DNA of 64,000 nucleotides from Aurantiochytrium sp. KH105 (GCA_003116975.1 BGKB01000014.1:452601-516600), one strand, 5' to 3'; counted from the first letter of the stretch, positions 1 to 9,291 are shown. Notes: a model not told the origin generated them from the sequence alone. A program made the numbers and translations.

Positions 1-1
1 G

Positions 2-1558
2 CAGAACGACATCCACAGCCCCAAGGCAACCGTACACGAGGCGCTCATCTTTTCTGCATTTTTGCGTCAGCCATCGGACATTCCTCGTGCAGAGAAAGAG
101 GCCTTTGTGGAGCAGGTGATCGAGACGCTTCGACTTGAACCTATCCGCGACCGGCCTATTGGCTTCAAGTCTGCAGGTGGGCTCAGCACGGAACAAGCAA
201 AACGGCTGACCATTGGTGTCGAGTTGGCCGCGAACCCGGCGATTATCTTTGCAGACGAACCGACCTCTGGTCTCGACGCGAGCTCTGCGCGCGTGGTGAT
301 GGATGGTATCGAACGCATTGCGCGCAGCGGACGTACGGTCGTTTGCACGATTCACCAGCCTTCCAAGGCGATCTTTACCAAGTTTGACCGCCTGCTTCTT
401 TTGCGTCGTGGAGGCGAAGTGGTCTACTTTGGTGATCTCGGCAAGAACAACTGCGATGACCTGCTCACCTACCTGGACGCTTTGCCTGGCACCACTGGCA
501 TGCCCAATCCTCGCTACAATCCTGCGACCTACATGCTGGAGGCGATTGGCGCAAACGCCGGGCCCGGCATGGACTATGCGCAACTGTACCGAGATGGCGA
601 TCAGAAAAAGGAGAACGATCGCAAGTACGACGCTCTTGTGCAGCGCAACCTGGACGAGCGACCCGAAATTACATTTGACACCACGTTTGCGAGCACCTTT
701 GCCATGCAGACGGAGCAGCTGACGTTGCGCTGGTTTCGTTCGTACTGGCGGGATCCGGCGTACAATACGACCCGCTTTGTGGTGGCCGTTATCGCGGCTC
801 TCTACTTTGGTTTGGCGTTTCTCATGCAAGGATCGAATCTCACGACCGTGCAGGACATCCAAGGCCTTGTCGGCTTGCTCTTTATGGCCTCCGCCTTTTT
901 GAGTTTCATGTCGCAGAATACGGTCTTGCCGACCGTGCTCATTGAACGCGCTCCCTTTTACCGTGAGCGCGCAGCTTCGTACTACGGTGTGGCGCCATTG
1001 GTCATCGCCACAACTGTGTCTGAGCTGCCGTACATTATCGCGGCTGGCCTCGTTTTTGTTTCAATTTTCTACTTCATTGCGGGTCTCTGGGCGAACGCGT
1101 CCGCATTTTTCCTCTTCTGGGGGTTTTACACTCTCTTCAATATGATCATCACCTTTTGGGGTCATTTCCTCGCCTCAGCGCTGCCCAATGACCAGGTTGC
1201 AAATCTGGTGGCTGCAGTCGTCTTCTCCTGCTGGTGCTTTGCAGCAGGTCTTATGATCGCTATTTCCGATGTTCCGTACTTTTGGCAGTGGTTTACTTAC
1301 ATCAACCCGCTCCGTTACTCACTCAATGGGCTCGTGGTTTCCCAGCTGTCGTGCGAAGATCCATCTTCGGAGCTTGCCGGAAACCCAGGTTGCAGTGTGC
1401 TCGAAACGGGCGAGACCGCCTGGGAGTACACCAAGGAACGCTTCGGCTACGCAGCCGACGACATTGGCTTCTGCCTCGGCGCGTGCTTTGGTTTTGCTGT
1501 TGGCATCCGCATCCTCAACATTTTTTCCTACAAGTACATTTCGTACCTCAAGCGCTAA
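2..1558 (+). CDS. PDR-type ABC transporter (ABCG family), C-terminal half, 5' partial
   Basis: ATP-driven membrane exporter of the pleiotropic drug resistance (ABCG) type, expected in the plasma membrane. The frame is open from base 2, so the gene starts outside the window; the first in-frame ATG is not its start. Visible parts, in order: the end of a nucleotide-binding domain with a degenerate signature (LSTEQAKRLTIGVEL, the LNVEQ-like form typical of the second NBD of PDR pumps), Walker B ADEPTSGLDASSA, the switch histidine in TIHQPS, then a six-helix ABC2 membrane domain (about 735-1545) with the extracellular loop before the last helix. NBD-then-TMD order and the signature indicate the second half of a full-length transporter. 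Substrate cannot be inferred. Ends with TAA at 1556-1558. Confidence 0.93.
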   Translation, partial: QNDIHSPKATVHEALIFSAFLRQPSDIPRAEKEAFVEQVIETLRLEPIRDRPIGFKSAGGLSTEQAKRLTIGVELAANPAIIFADEPTSGLDASSARVVMDGIERIARSGRTVVCTIHQPSKAIFTKFDRLLLLRRGGEVVYFGDLGKNNCDDLLTYLDALPGTTGMPNPRYNPATYMLEAIGANAGPGMDYAQLYRDGDQKKENDRKYDALVQRNLDERPEITFDTTFASTFAMQTEQLTLRWFRSYWRDPAYNTTRFVVAVIAALYFGLAFLMQGSNLTTVQDIQGLVGLLFMASAFLSFMSQNTVLPTVLIERAPFYRERAASYYGVAPLVIATTVSELPYIIAAGLVFVSIFYFIAGLWANASAFFLFWGFYTLFNMIITFWGHFLASALPNDQVANLVAAVVFSCWCFAAGLMIAISDVPYFWQWFTYINPLRYSLNGLVVSQLSCEDPSSELAGNPGCSVLETGETAWEYTKERFGYAADDIGFCLGACFGFAVGIRILNIFSYKYISYLKR

Positions 1559-2016
1559 ACCGCAAAGCGGCAGCGTTGCCTCCAAAATTCATCACCTTCG
1601 TTAGGTTCTTAAAAACTAACACAGTATAGTATACGTATACACAACGTTTGCTTTCATGCTTTTTGCCTTGGCTGCAACGATGACATTGATTTCGTTCGCC
1701 ATGCTGTTCGATCGACAAGTATTCCTTGCGAACGATGTGGTGCGAGCGGCCATGGCGATGACCGTGATCATCCTTACATTTACCATGGCCTGGAGACTGC
1801 TGCGAGGCTAGCCCGATATTGACACTGACACCTGCTCCAGCTTCGCGTGCACGCAGCATTTTGCTTACCTGTTGCGTTGGCCTGTTGCTGCTACTGCTTG
1901 ACAACTTTTTCTCTTCTGCGGCGACTGCGGACACTTGATGAGGAGAAGACCCCGACCAAAACATCTTCGACCCGCACGACGTGTACGAGGACCGACAACC
2001 AGCGCAGCTGGGCGCC
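1559..2016. other. Intergenic 1.56-2.02 kb
   Basis: Lies between the ABC transporter stop and the PPP1R21-like start. Holds an AT-rich stretch with a TATAGTATACGTATAC palindromic core (about 1624-1640) and one short ORF listed separately. No other coding signal is seen. Confidence 0.5.
1656..1811 (+). CDS. Possible 51-aa two-helix membrane microprotein
   Basis: Short ATG-to-TAG ORF. The translation has two hydrophobic segments (residues about 2-17 and 31-46) separated by a short polar linker, and ends in WRLLRG. The size and layout recall small ER membrane subunits, but I recognise no family. The start context is poor and the ORF is short enough to occur by chance. It is listed because two well-formed helices in one short frame are less common than a random ORF. 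Confidence 0.25.
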   Translation: MLFALAATMTLISFAMLFDRQVFLANDVVRAAMAMTVIILTFTMAWRLLRG

Positions 2017-4251
2017 ATGCAGAACGGCGGGACGATGGACGCGGAGAAGAAGCTGCGCAGTGACAAGCTGCTGCTGCGGCGCGCTCTGCTCGCGGAGAAG
2101 GAGACCGTGGCGCAGCTGCAAAAGGAGGCGCAAGCCCGGGATGCCGAGCGAAGAGACCTGCTCCAGCGCGTGGATACGCTGGCCGGAGAGAAGACGCGAC
2201 TCGCGGCCGCCGTGGCGCAGCTCAAGCAGGAGATTGCAGCCGAGAGGCAGGCGGCCTCGGCCAATATCACCGGCGGCAGCATGTTTAACACCCTGCTCTC
2301 CTCGGCCGATGGATCGACCGTCGAGATCGACCGTCTCCGTGCACAGATCAAGCTCATGGAGGAGGAACTTGCCTCGCAGATCAAAAACACAGGCAAGGTC
2401 CATGACGAAATGCATCGTCAAAAGCGCGCTCACGAGTACGAGATCCAAAAGCTTCGTGCAGAAACAGCCAGGGCTCTCGACGACGCAGAGCAGGCGCGCG
2501 AGCGCATGGATGCTGCTGTTGCCAACCTCGGCTTTGCACGCAGACAGGCCACAGAACTTCGCACGCAGCTTGATGCAAAGTCAGGACTCGCGGCAGAGCT
2601 CAGCCGCAAGCTCGAGGCCAAGGCAAGTGCTCTGCATCGTTTGGAGCGTCTTCGGGAGGAAGACCTCGACGCAATGCGAACTCACTTTGCTCTCAAAGTT
2701 CCCTTTGACGACACTTCGGATGACGATCTGACAAATCGCTTTGACCTGCGCTCAGCCTTGGTGGTGCGCAACCGCATGCGCATCGAACGAACGACTGTAT
2801 TCCGCGCGCGAATGCAAACCTCCTCCTCCATCGTTCTCAGCCTCTTGGCAGCGCTCAAGCAAGAAGGAGCCCCTGCAACCGTGACAACCGCAGTTTCCAG
2901 CCTCTGCGCGCCCGTTCAGCGCGCTGTTGCCACGCTCGGCAATGGGTCACCGCTTCGTGCCAAAGATGTTCAAGAGCTCTGCGCAGCTTTGGCACGCGCA
3001 AGCGCAGCGTTGTCCTCCTCTGCTGCTCTCCAACAAACAAAGGTAGCCACGGTGCTGGCCAAACTTGAACGCCTTGCTCACAAGGCATCGAGTCTGCCGC
3101 AAGTTACAGAGGAGGAGAGCGTGCGTCTTCTCAGCGAGGCCGCCGCCATGCTCGCAGACAATGCGAGTCCTTATGATTCCTCAAAAGAGACAAAGTCCCC
3201 GGCAGACAATCTCGTGCAGTCTGTGCGAGACGCTATTCATGGTGGAGCGACGGTCGCGAGCGAGGCTGCGCAATTGTTGCAAGAACAGCTCGTACGCGCA
3301 AGAGCACTTGATCGCCCTCCCAGGCACGTGTCGCAAGCCGCTTCATTCTGGAGATCCTTGCAAAATCGCAAACAGTCGGATGGTGCATTTGGCTCGCGTC
3401 GCGTTTCTGAAACAATGACGCAAAAGCGTGCCATGCAGAATGAGCGTTTGGCCAAGCTTGAGGCACAGTACCAGGCCGCTCGCACAGAGCTCACTAAAAA
3501 GGAAAAATTGCTCGAGCATTTTCGTGACGCAGGAGCCCAAATTCGACATGTGTCTCCAAATAGCACAACTCCAACTGACGCTGATCCTTTCGAACAGACC
3601 GAGTCGACCAGAGATCAAACGGAGCAAATAGTGCCCGCTTCCCAGGACAAACCAAGCAAAACCTTCAATCCTGAGCAGCAACAAGGTTTGTACGAGATTG
3701 TCGTTGTCGATCAGGCATGTGGAGATCTTTCCACAAATCTGGGCGAGGTCATTGCGCAGCACCAGCTCGACGCGCAAGGAACCTGGGCGGAGACGACGCA
3801 AAAGACAATTCGGGAGCTCGAGGAACAAGTCCATAAGGCTGACGCTAAAGCCACGGCGATTTACCAAAAGTACCTCGAAGCTGCAGAACAGGCCAAAGCT
3901 CTATCATCGGAGCGAGCTGCTCACAAGGCAACCCAGAAGCGATTTGCTGCCGAGCTCGGCGATGCACGACGCACGTGGGAAGACGAAATGCGTCACACCA
4001 AGTCAAGCTACGACGCTCAATTGCAGAATTTGACCTCAGAGATGATGCGTTTGCAAGACGTGGAGCAGGAGCAGGAGATGGAAATCAATCGGTTCAAAGC
4101 GCAGCTTGTCGCCGCACAAAAGAAGAGTTTTGAAACGAACAGCTTCAATCCCTTTGCCAATGACGACACTCCTGATGCAGCTGGCAGTGTACACCGTGCG
4201 GACGATGCAGGCGCCGCCGACACCGCCGACGCCGCCGACGTTGAGCTTTAA
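2017..4251 (+). CDS. PPP1R21: PPP1R21 / FERRY-complex-like coiled-coil protein
   Basis: 744-residue, mostly coiled-coil protein. In animals PPP1R21 (Fy-2) is a core subunit of the FERRY complex, a Rab5 effector that attaches mRNAs and ribosomes to early endosomes. Points of resemblance, in the same order as in the animal protein: an N-terminal coil beginning KLRSDKLLLRRALL (compare KLRAQNQVLKK), the junction motif KVPFDDT at residues 227-233 (animals KVPFNDT) followed by a helical domain with NR-x-R and SLLAALK, and a C-terminal coil KSSYDAQLQNLTSEMM near residue 663 (animals KRSYEDQLSMMSDHL). Length is close to the human protein (about 780). The start is the first ATG; upstream in-frame codons lack one. 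The C-terminus ends in an Ala/Asp-rich stretch. The match is from memory of motifs, so orthology is likely rather than proved. Confidence 0.65.
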   Translation: MQNGGTMDAEKKLRSDKLLLRRALLAEKETVAQLQKEAQARDAERRDLLQRVDTLAGEKTRLAAAVAQLKQEIAAERQAASANITGGSMFNTLLSSADGSTVEIDRLRAQIKLMEEELASQIKNTGKVHDEMHRQKRAHEYEIQKLRAETARALDDAEQARERMDAAVANLGFARRQATELRTQLDAKSGLAAELSRKLEAKASALHRLERLREEDLDAMRTHFALKVPFDDTSDDDLTNRFDLRSALVVRNRMRIERTTVFRARMQTSSSIVLSLLAALKQEGAPATVTTAVSSLCAPVQRAVATLGNGSPLRAKDVQELCAALARASAALSSSAALQQTKVATVLAKLERLAHKASSLPQVTEEESVRLLSEAAAMLADNASPYDSSKETKSPADNLVQSVRDAIHGGATVASEAAQLLQEQLVRARALDRPPRHVSQAASFWRSLQNRKQSDGAFGSRRVSETMTQKRAMQNERLAKLEAQYQAARTELTKKEKLLEHFRDAGAQIRHVSPNSTTPTDADPFEQTESTRDQTEQIVPASQDKPSKTFNPEQQQGLYEIVVVDQACGDLSTNLGEVIAQHQLDAQGTWAETTQKTIRELEEQVHKADAKATAIYQKYLEAAEQAKALSSERAAHKATQKRFAAELGDARRTWEDEMRHTKSSYDAQLQNLTSEMMRLQDVEQEQEMEINRFKAQLVAAQKKSFETNSFNPFANDDTPDAAGSVHRADDAGAADTADAADVEL

Positions 4252-4339
4252 AGTCTAGATAGCTTAGGGTCGAGCTAGCCAGACTGATGCGGACCAGAAA
4301 GCTTGAATCAAAGGGACACTTGGACTTTGTCCCCCTCAA

Positions 4340-4394
4340 CGGTCCCTTTTCCCCGTGTGCGCGCGTGTGCGCGCGTGTGCGCGTGTGTGTCGAA
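4340..4394. repeat. GTGTGCGCGC alternating purine-pyrimidine repeat
   Basis: Tandem GTGTGCGCGC units followed by GTGTGTGT, an alternating purine-pyrimidine tract of the kind that can adopt Z-DNA. It lies just 3' of the PPP1R21-like gene and about 110 bp upstream of the next start codon. Confidence 0.8.
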
Positions 4395-4504
4395 AGAAAA
4401 GGTACTGACTGCTGCATAGCTCATCCTCATCGCTTGCGCGCCTTTTGTTGTTGTTGGCGCGTAAAGATATTCGGATGAGACGCGCTCGGAGCTGACTGAC
4501 CACC

Positions 4505-5794
4505 ATGCTCGTCAAGTGCGTGGTGACATCTCTCGATGCGCCAGGGCTCACGGACCCATTTCTCTTGATCGAAACGCGGGACGGTAATCAAGTTCAACCG
4601 CAAATTGGACGCCCTGTCTATTGCGATGTCGATGCGCACCAAAGGGAACACTATTTGCGCGTTCGCGCCGAGGAACGCACGCAAATGACGGCAAGCAAGG
4701 CGGCTCGCGGCAAGATCTATCTCAAAGGCTTGGAAATTGGCGGCGACGAGCGCAGCGAAAGCGTTGACCTTGTACGCGGCGTTAATCAGGTCCTCGGCAC
4801 GGCACAGATTGTCGTACGCGTTTGCCACGACCTCGATGATATGCAAATGAAAATTGAAATGATTACTCCCTTTCGCGCATCGGCTGCGAGAAAACAGCAA
4901 CTTTCGCCCACGCGAGCGTTGCGTCTCGTTGGTTTCTTTACGCGTACGCGCGCCGGGGACTATGAGGAAAAGCAAAAAACGCGCGCATCGGGCATTGATC
5001 GAAAAGGCGGTGGATATTTGATTTCGCAGACTTTTACAATTCCTGGCGCCGAGCTCGGCAATGTCCTCGAAGTCTTTATCGAGGAAGTTCGCGAACTCCC
5101 GTTGGTTGGGCGTATCGAAATTCCAACACAACCCGAGGCTCTGCCTGCATCTGGCAGATACTTTTGCGTGGACGGAGCTCGAGCCATTCGCTTTGAGGTG
5201 AGGCTCGCCTTTTCTTGGTCGCCCGCGTCTGCTCATCTTGATACGCAGGTCGTTACCGATAGACCCGCTCTTTTTGGAAACGTGGATGCTTTGACGCTGC
5301 CACCGCCTGCTGCGCCTCTGACCAGCGAGGAGGCGAAGACCGACTGTAGCGAACGCCAAAGAACAGGAGCGGGCCCCACAGATGCCAATATTTTGATTCC
5401 AGAGGATCATATCGAAAGTGATAGTGAGCGAATGCTGCGCAAACGTTTGGAACGCGAACAGAGACGCTCTCGATTTCTCACTTTGCAAATAGAGCGCAAG
5501 GACGAGACCATTTCAGCACTTGACGCTAGCCTTTATAAACTTCGCCAGGAAAATCGACAGCTGAAGAAGACTGTAAAGTATCTGCGACCGCACTGGGAAA
5601 GTGTAGAGTACACAGCAGATGAGTATGACAATAACGCTCAGGCACTTGTGCCGGACGCCAGGTTTTGCGACGACAATTCTTTTCCGGTGGCTGAAACGGA
5701 AAGCTTGCCTTCTTCACGAATGGTGAGCTCCACCAAAGAGGCGCCGCGTCGCGAATCCATATCGCAATCTCGGAATTCCTGCTACATCATGTAA
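4505..5794 (+). CDS. Unknown protein with C-terminal coiled coil and CaaX box
   Basis: 429 residues. The ATG sits in a good context (CACCATG). The first about 240 residues look beta-rich and globular (alternating hydrophobics, for example IYLKGLEI and FIEEVRELPLVGRIEI), loosely like one or two C2-type sandwiches, but I cannot assign a family. Residues about 300-360 form a basic coiled coil (RMLRKRLEREQRRSRFLTLQIERKDETI). The protein ends in C-Y-I-M, a good farnesylation-type CaaX motif with Cys426, so membrane attachment through a prenyl group is inferred. It converges on B9D2 with only 28 bp between the stop codons. Function unknown. Confidence 0.75.
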   Translation: MLVKCVVTSLDAPGLTDPFLLIETRDGNQVQPQIGRPVYCDVDAHQREHYLRVRAEERTQMTASKAARGKIYLKGLEIGGDERSESVDLVRGVNQVLGTAQIVVRVCHDLDDMQMKIEMITPFRASAARKQQLSPTRALRLVGFFTRTRAGDYEEKQKTRASGIDRKGGGYLISQTFTIPGAELGNVLEVFIEEVRELPLVGRIEIPTQPEALPASGRYFCVDGARAIRFEVRLAFSWSPASAHLDTQVVTDRPALFGNVDALTLPPPAAPLTSEEAKTDCSERQRTGAGPTDANILIPEDHIESDSERMLRKRLEREQRRSRFLTLQIERKDETISALDASLYKLRQENRQLKKTVKYLRPHWESVEYTADEYDNNAQALVPDARFCDDNSFPVAETESLPSSRMVSSTKEAPRRESISQSRNSCYIM

Positions 5795-5822
5795 TAATGT
5801 CAAGAGCTTCTTCCCATCTCCA

Positions 5823-6576
5823 TCAGGCGAGCGCACCCGGTGGGCTCTTGAACTCAACACCGCGATTGCGAAATCCACGCTGTAGAACCTCGATGCGCAG
5901 ATGCACGCTCCCAACAGACTCCGTGATAAGATCGAATCGATCTCCTGTTGTGTATGCCACGTCCGTATGGTCGAGATGCGAAGTGGTATCAAAAAAGTAG
6001 TTGAAAATGCGTTCAGATAATGATCCCTGAGGTTTCCATATCACGCATTCCAACTCGTGCTCGCCAGGGCTTGTAGGTACATACGTCACACCATAGCCAG
6101 CTATGTTTGCGTACATGATTCGAACGCGAGACGAGCGTGAGTTAGTTCTTCAAAGATGAATGCATGGATGAGTGCAAGAAACAAAGGATCAAGGAAACGT
6201 ACCAAGCTCATTGCGACCGTATCTGTCTTCGTGCCAAACTTCGATGCAAAATTTTGGCCAACCGTCAAGCGTCGTGGTGGCAAAGTGCATGTTGAGAGGA
6301 TGATTCCAGGCAACAAGGTCAGGCTGAAAGGCTTCTGCTTCACTCAATTGCGTTTGTCCCGCAAAGGTTCCATCGAGCTGCGTCCACTTTTCATTCCCTG
6401 TTACGAACGAAAACTTGCCAAAGAGGTTCGTCTTCTCAAAGTCGGTAGCGCCTGCAATCTCTCCAATTACGTGGACTGAGCAGATCGTGCATGCGTCTCT
6501 CCGTTAGAAATGGCTTTCCATTACTCTTTGCTTCCTCGCCGCGTTCGAAAGACGAAAACCACCTACCTTCAGGCAT
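5823..6576 (-). CDS. B9D2: B9 domain-containing protein 2 (three exons)
   Basis: Component of the MKS/B9 complex at the ciliary transition zone, where it gates proteins into the cilium. Assembled from three exons on the minus strand: 6567-6576, 6203-6475, 5823-6100, giving 186 residues (human 175). Introns are 91 bp (6476-6566, donor GTAGGT, acceptor CTCAG) and 102 bp (6101-6202, donor GTACGT, acceptor ACATAG). Both junctions restore family sequence exactly: MPEVHVIGEIAGA (human MAEVHVIGQIIGA) and GRNELAGYGVTYVPTSPGEH (human [20 protein letters not shown]). Other matches are AWNHPLNMHFAT, GWPKF and the C-terminal VHLRIEVLQRGF. The single B9 domain fills almost the whole protein. It implies a ciliated life stage. 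The first exon codes only three full codons. Confidence 0.93.
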
Positions 6577-6949
6577 TTTCGCGCGCAATGCTTCGAATGC
6601 CCGAGACGCCGCGCGCGCGCGCTACTCTTCGTCGTTCAACTTGGCGTTGCGGTCTGCAGCCTAGCCCAAAGTCTGCCCCACTTGGCGCTAGCCCAGCTTG
6701 GTGGTGCGTGCTCAAGAACGTATACATACTCTCGAAGGGCCCTCACTAACTAGGCTCAGCCATATGTCATGAGTAGGAGACTCAACGGCTCGCTGTGGCC
6801 CCCAAAATCGGTTTTTAAGGTTCCCAATAATTTTATTTTTTTTCCATTGACGGGAGTGCACGCCCTGGTTAGTACTACTTTTGCAAACCGCCGGCGGGAG
6901 CAGCGGGATGGCGACGCGTGAGCAAACGTGAGTCTAGCTAGAGGTGACA
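6577..6949. other. Divergent promoter region B9D2 / methyltransferase
   Basis: 373 bp between two divergent starts. Contains a GCGCGCGCGC stretch (about 6610-6625) and a T-rich segment (about 6826-6845). No gene seen. Confidence 0.5.
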
Positions 6950-8308
6950 ATGCAACTTGACGTACCGCGGACAAGGAGAAGGCAGAGAGGTCCTGCGTCT
7001 ACGGAGGTCTCCTTGAACCGTCGAGCAAAGCGTGCCGCGCGAGGAGAGAAGGCAAACGAGAACGAAGTAGTTCATGGGCTCCCTTTCGAGAGCACGGTCG
7101 ACCCCGAGGTTGAGCAAGACGAGCTTGCGCCAAGACGTTCTTCATTGCGTAGAACACGAAGCAAAGCAGGCTCGCTTGCAACAACGGATGTATTGCTCAA
7201 GAAGGGTCTCGGAGAAGTAGCGTCAGCATCCTCGAAGAGCTCGCTCTCGTCCCAGGATCTGTCGCAAGAGACTGCGACGATTGCGTCCGACGAGATCGCG
7301 GCGATATCCTCTGACACGTCGCAGGATACAGGCAACTTCCACGGCAGTGTTCGTACGGGACCCAGCGTGCTGCTCCGAGAATTCAGTATGGTCAATCGTA
7401 AGGTCAGCTCTCTGCATGAACACGTGTCTCCAATCTATACGATGCGAGAGCGCGAAGCCTTTGGAATCAACGAGGAATACGGCGGTATCACTGGTACATT
7501 ACGACCCAGCTGCTTTGAGCGGCTTGCTCGTTTTCTTCGTGGCGAGATCATCAAAGGTGCCCGTGTGTTTGTGGGTTCCGGATCTGCCGATGTGCCACCA
7601 GTTCTGAGCGCTGCGTATCAATTGGAAAAGACAAGCGTCTTTTGCGATATTGGATCAGGAACGGGCCGACCTGCTTTTTACTTTGCGTGCCTTCCAATTC
7701 GCGCAAGCGTGGGCTTTGATGTGGATCCAATGCAAGTGCTCAACAGTCTCCATGCTCAGCGACTTTTACATCGTGTCGAAGCCACATCAAGCTTGCAGCG
7801 CGCCCCAACTTGCTTCTTCCACGAGAACGTATTGACTCTCACATCGCTTGGGCCAACGACGCATGCGTTTGCTTTTCTTGGGTATCCCGTGATCGTAAAG
7901 GCAACGACACTTCTTGTTGCCAAGTCAAGTGTTCGTGTCTTTATTCCCGTAGTGCTTCACTTTGGTGAACTTCGACATACAGGCATCCTGGACCCAGATC
8001 CTGTCGACGATGTCAAAAACCCAATCGTGCTCTTACCAACCATGACCATGCCGGGTGGCTCGTCGTATTCCGGAATGGTGATCCCCCTAACGCCAACGCG
8101 GCGCCGACGGGTCCTTGAGCGTCTCGGCGACACGTCAACGTCCAGAACATCCGAGACCTGCGATTTTGCAAGCAAATTAGAAGGTGCTCTTGGTCGGCGT
8201 GGTGGGATGGAAAAATTGTCAGAGCAAACGTGGAAGAAATTGTCTGGTGACTCTGACGAACCGCGAAGCAGGCGTCGAGCAACGAGATCCTCTCGGCATA
8301 TTTCATGA
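6950..8308 (+). CDS. DOT1-like class I SAM-dependent methyltransferase
   Basis: 452 residues. The SAM-binding motif I is plain: VFCDIGSGTGRPAFYFA followed by the acidic post-I segment SVGFDVDP, at residues about 230-265. The preceding GGITGTLRPSCFERL segment resembles the YGE-T-P-x-x-F-x-R element in front of the SAM site in DOT1-fold enzymes, which methylate a histone lysine. The first about 150 residues are basic and Ser-rich with RRTRSK-like clusters that suit a nuclear protein, and the C-terminus is also basic. Start chosen at the first ATG; a GTG two codons earlier is not used. The DOT1 assignment is tentative; a generic class I methyltransferase is secure. Substrate unknown. Confidence 0.7.
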   Translation: MQLDVPRTRRRQRGPASTEVSLNRRAKRAARGEKANENEVVHGLPFESTVDPEVEQDELAPRRSSLRRTRSKAGSLATTDVLLKKGLGEVASASSKSSLSSQDLSQETATIASDEIAAISSDTSQDTGNFHGSVRTGPSVLLREFSMVNRKVSSLHEHVSPIYTMREREAFGINEEYGGITGTLRPSCFERLARFLRGEIIKGARVFVGSGSADVPPVLSAAYQLEKTSVFCDIGSGTGRPAFYFACLPIRASVGFDVDPMQVLNSLHAQRLLHRVEATSSLQRAPTCFFHENVLTLTSLGPTTHAFAFLGYPVIVKATTLLVAKSSVRVFIPVVLHFGELRHTGILDPDPVDDVKNPIVLLPTMTMPGGSSYSGMVIPLTPTRRRRVLERLGDTSTSRTSETCDFASKLEGALGRRGGMEKLSEQTWKKLSGDSDEPRSRRRATRSSRHIS

Positions 8309-8577
8309 ATGAAAGTTGAATGAAAATCAAGTCAGGGGGTTGATCCGCGCATAGGAATAAGATCCTCTTGAAGTGAGTGCGTGATGAAAGGCCCGGAAAC
8401 AATGCAATCGACTTTACACTTTCCAAAGCAAAAATAGGTCCCGAAACAGGCGCGAGTCTGATAGAATTTGACAATTGATTTGATTCTTATCCTACATTCA
8501 ACCTCTTTTTGGTGGGTGTCTCTCTTTTCAAAGACGAACTAAGAAAGAGAAAGAGAGAGAAGCAGCAAGAAAGCTTT

Positions 8578-9291
8578 CTAAATCACAGATCGTGCAGGAA
8601 TGATGGCATGGAAGCGCTTGACGGAGCCAGCTGGCCGGTGACGGAAACTGTTTTCATCAAACCGCAATTTCAAGATAGTACCTTGCTCCACGGAAATGGC
8701 CGCGCGCAAATCGCCTCGCATGCCTCGTACAGAGGTGGACTCTTCAGGCAGCATTTCGCCATTCAGGCTGAATCTGAGCATCCTCACATCTCGCTGGTCC
8801 AGATACACACCAATGGTATCCTTTGCCTGGACGTCAAATTTTGTCGACGGCAAGGCCCAGCTTGTCTGACCGTCGCCGATCTGACGATTGAAGCGCGCAG
8901 AGCGATCCTTCTCGTGCGGACAGGGTTGTGCCACGCCGACGCAGAAACGACCGGGCGTGACGACCTCAATCTCCCAGTACGCCGATTCTTGGTCAACGTC
9001 AACATTGCCGAGCGCAGCACCATTTCCAGAAGCACAGTACCTGGAAACCTCGACGTTGTCGCCGTGCTGCGTGGTGTCAAGGACCACAGATTTCTGCACG
9101 GCGTGCATCTCGGTGCCCGCAGCTCCAGCGCCCGTCGTCGTGGCCCCTTCGCCCGACCCCCCGCGAACCCTGTCTACCGCCTCGAGCGCGTACGAGAGCG
9201 CGAGGACCACCACGTCTCCGCACGAGTACGCTGCTCGCGACACCGCCAGGCCCGCGCGCGCGAGGCAGCCGTCGCCGGCGGTCTCGCCCAT
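8578..9291 (-). CDS. SPRYD7: SPRY domain protein, SPRYD7-like
   Basis: 237 residues, minus strand, first ATG at 9291. From residue about 70 it follows the small single-SPRY protein SPRYD7: VVLDTTQHGDNVEV, then AYWEIEVVTPGRFCVGVAQ, DTIGVYLD, RFSLNGEML and RGMRGDLRAAISVEQGT. The N-terminal about 65 residues are Ala/Gly-rich and not conserved. SPRY domains are protein-binding beta-sandwiches; the role of this family is poorly known, so only a binding function is inferred. Converges with the methyltransferase (269 bp between stops). Confidence 0.75.
   Translation of the reverse strand: MGETAGDGCLARAGLAVSRAAYSCGDVVVLALSYALEAVDRVRGGSGEGATTTGAGAAGTEMHAVQKSVVLDTTQHGDNVEVSRYCASGNGAALGNVDVDQESAYWEIEVVTPGRFCVGVAQPCPHEKDRSARFNRQIGDGQTSWALPSTKFDVQAKDTIGVYLDQRDVRMLRFSLNGEMLPEESTSVRGMRGDLRAAISVEQGTILKLRFDENSFRHRPAGSVKRFHAIIPARSVI

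Noticed and set aside
1548..2396. 282-codon minus-strand frame opposite the start of the PPP1R21-like gene
   Set aside because: Ser/Cys/Ala-rich mirror of a coiled-coil coding strand; no domain.
6908..6949. Earlier start for the methyltransferase using ATG at 6908 and a GTGAGT donor
   Set aside because: The implied intron would be about 20 bp, too short to splice.
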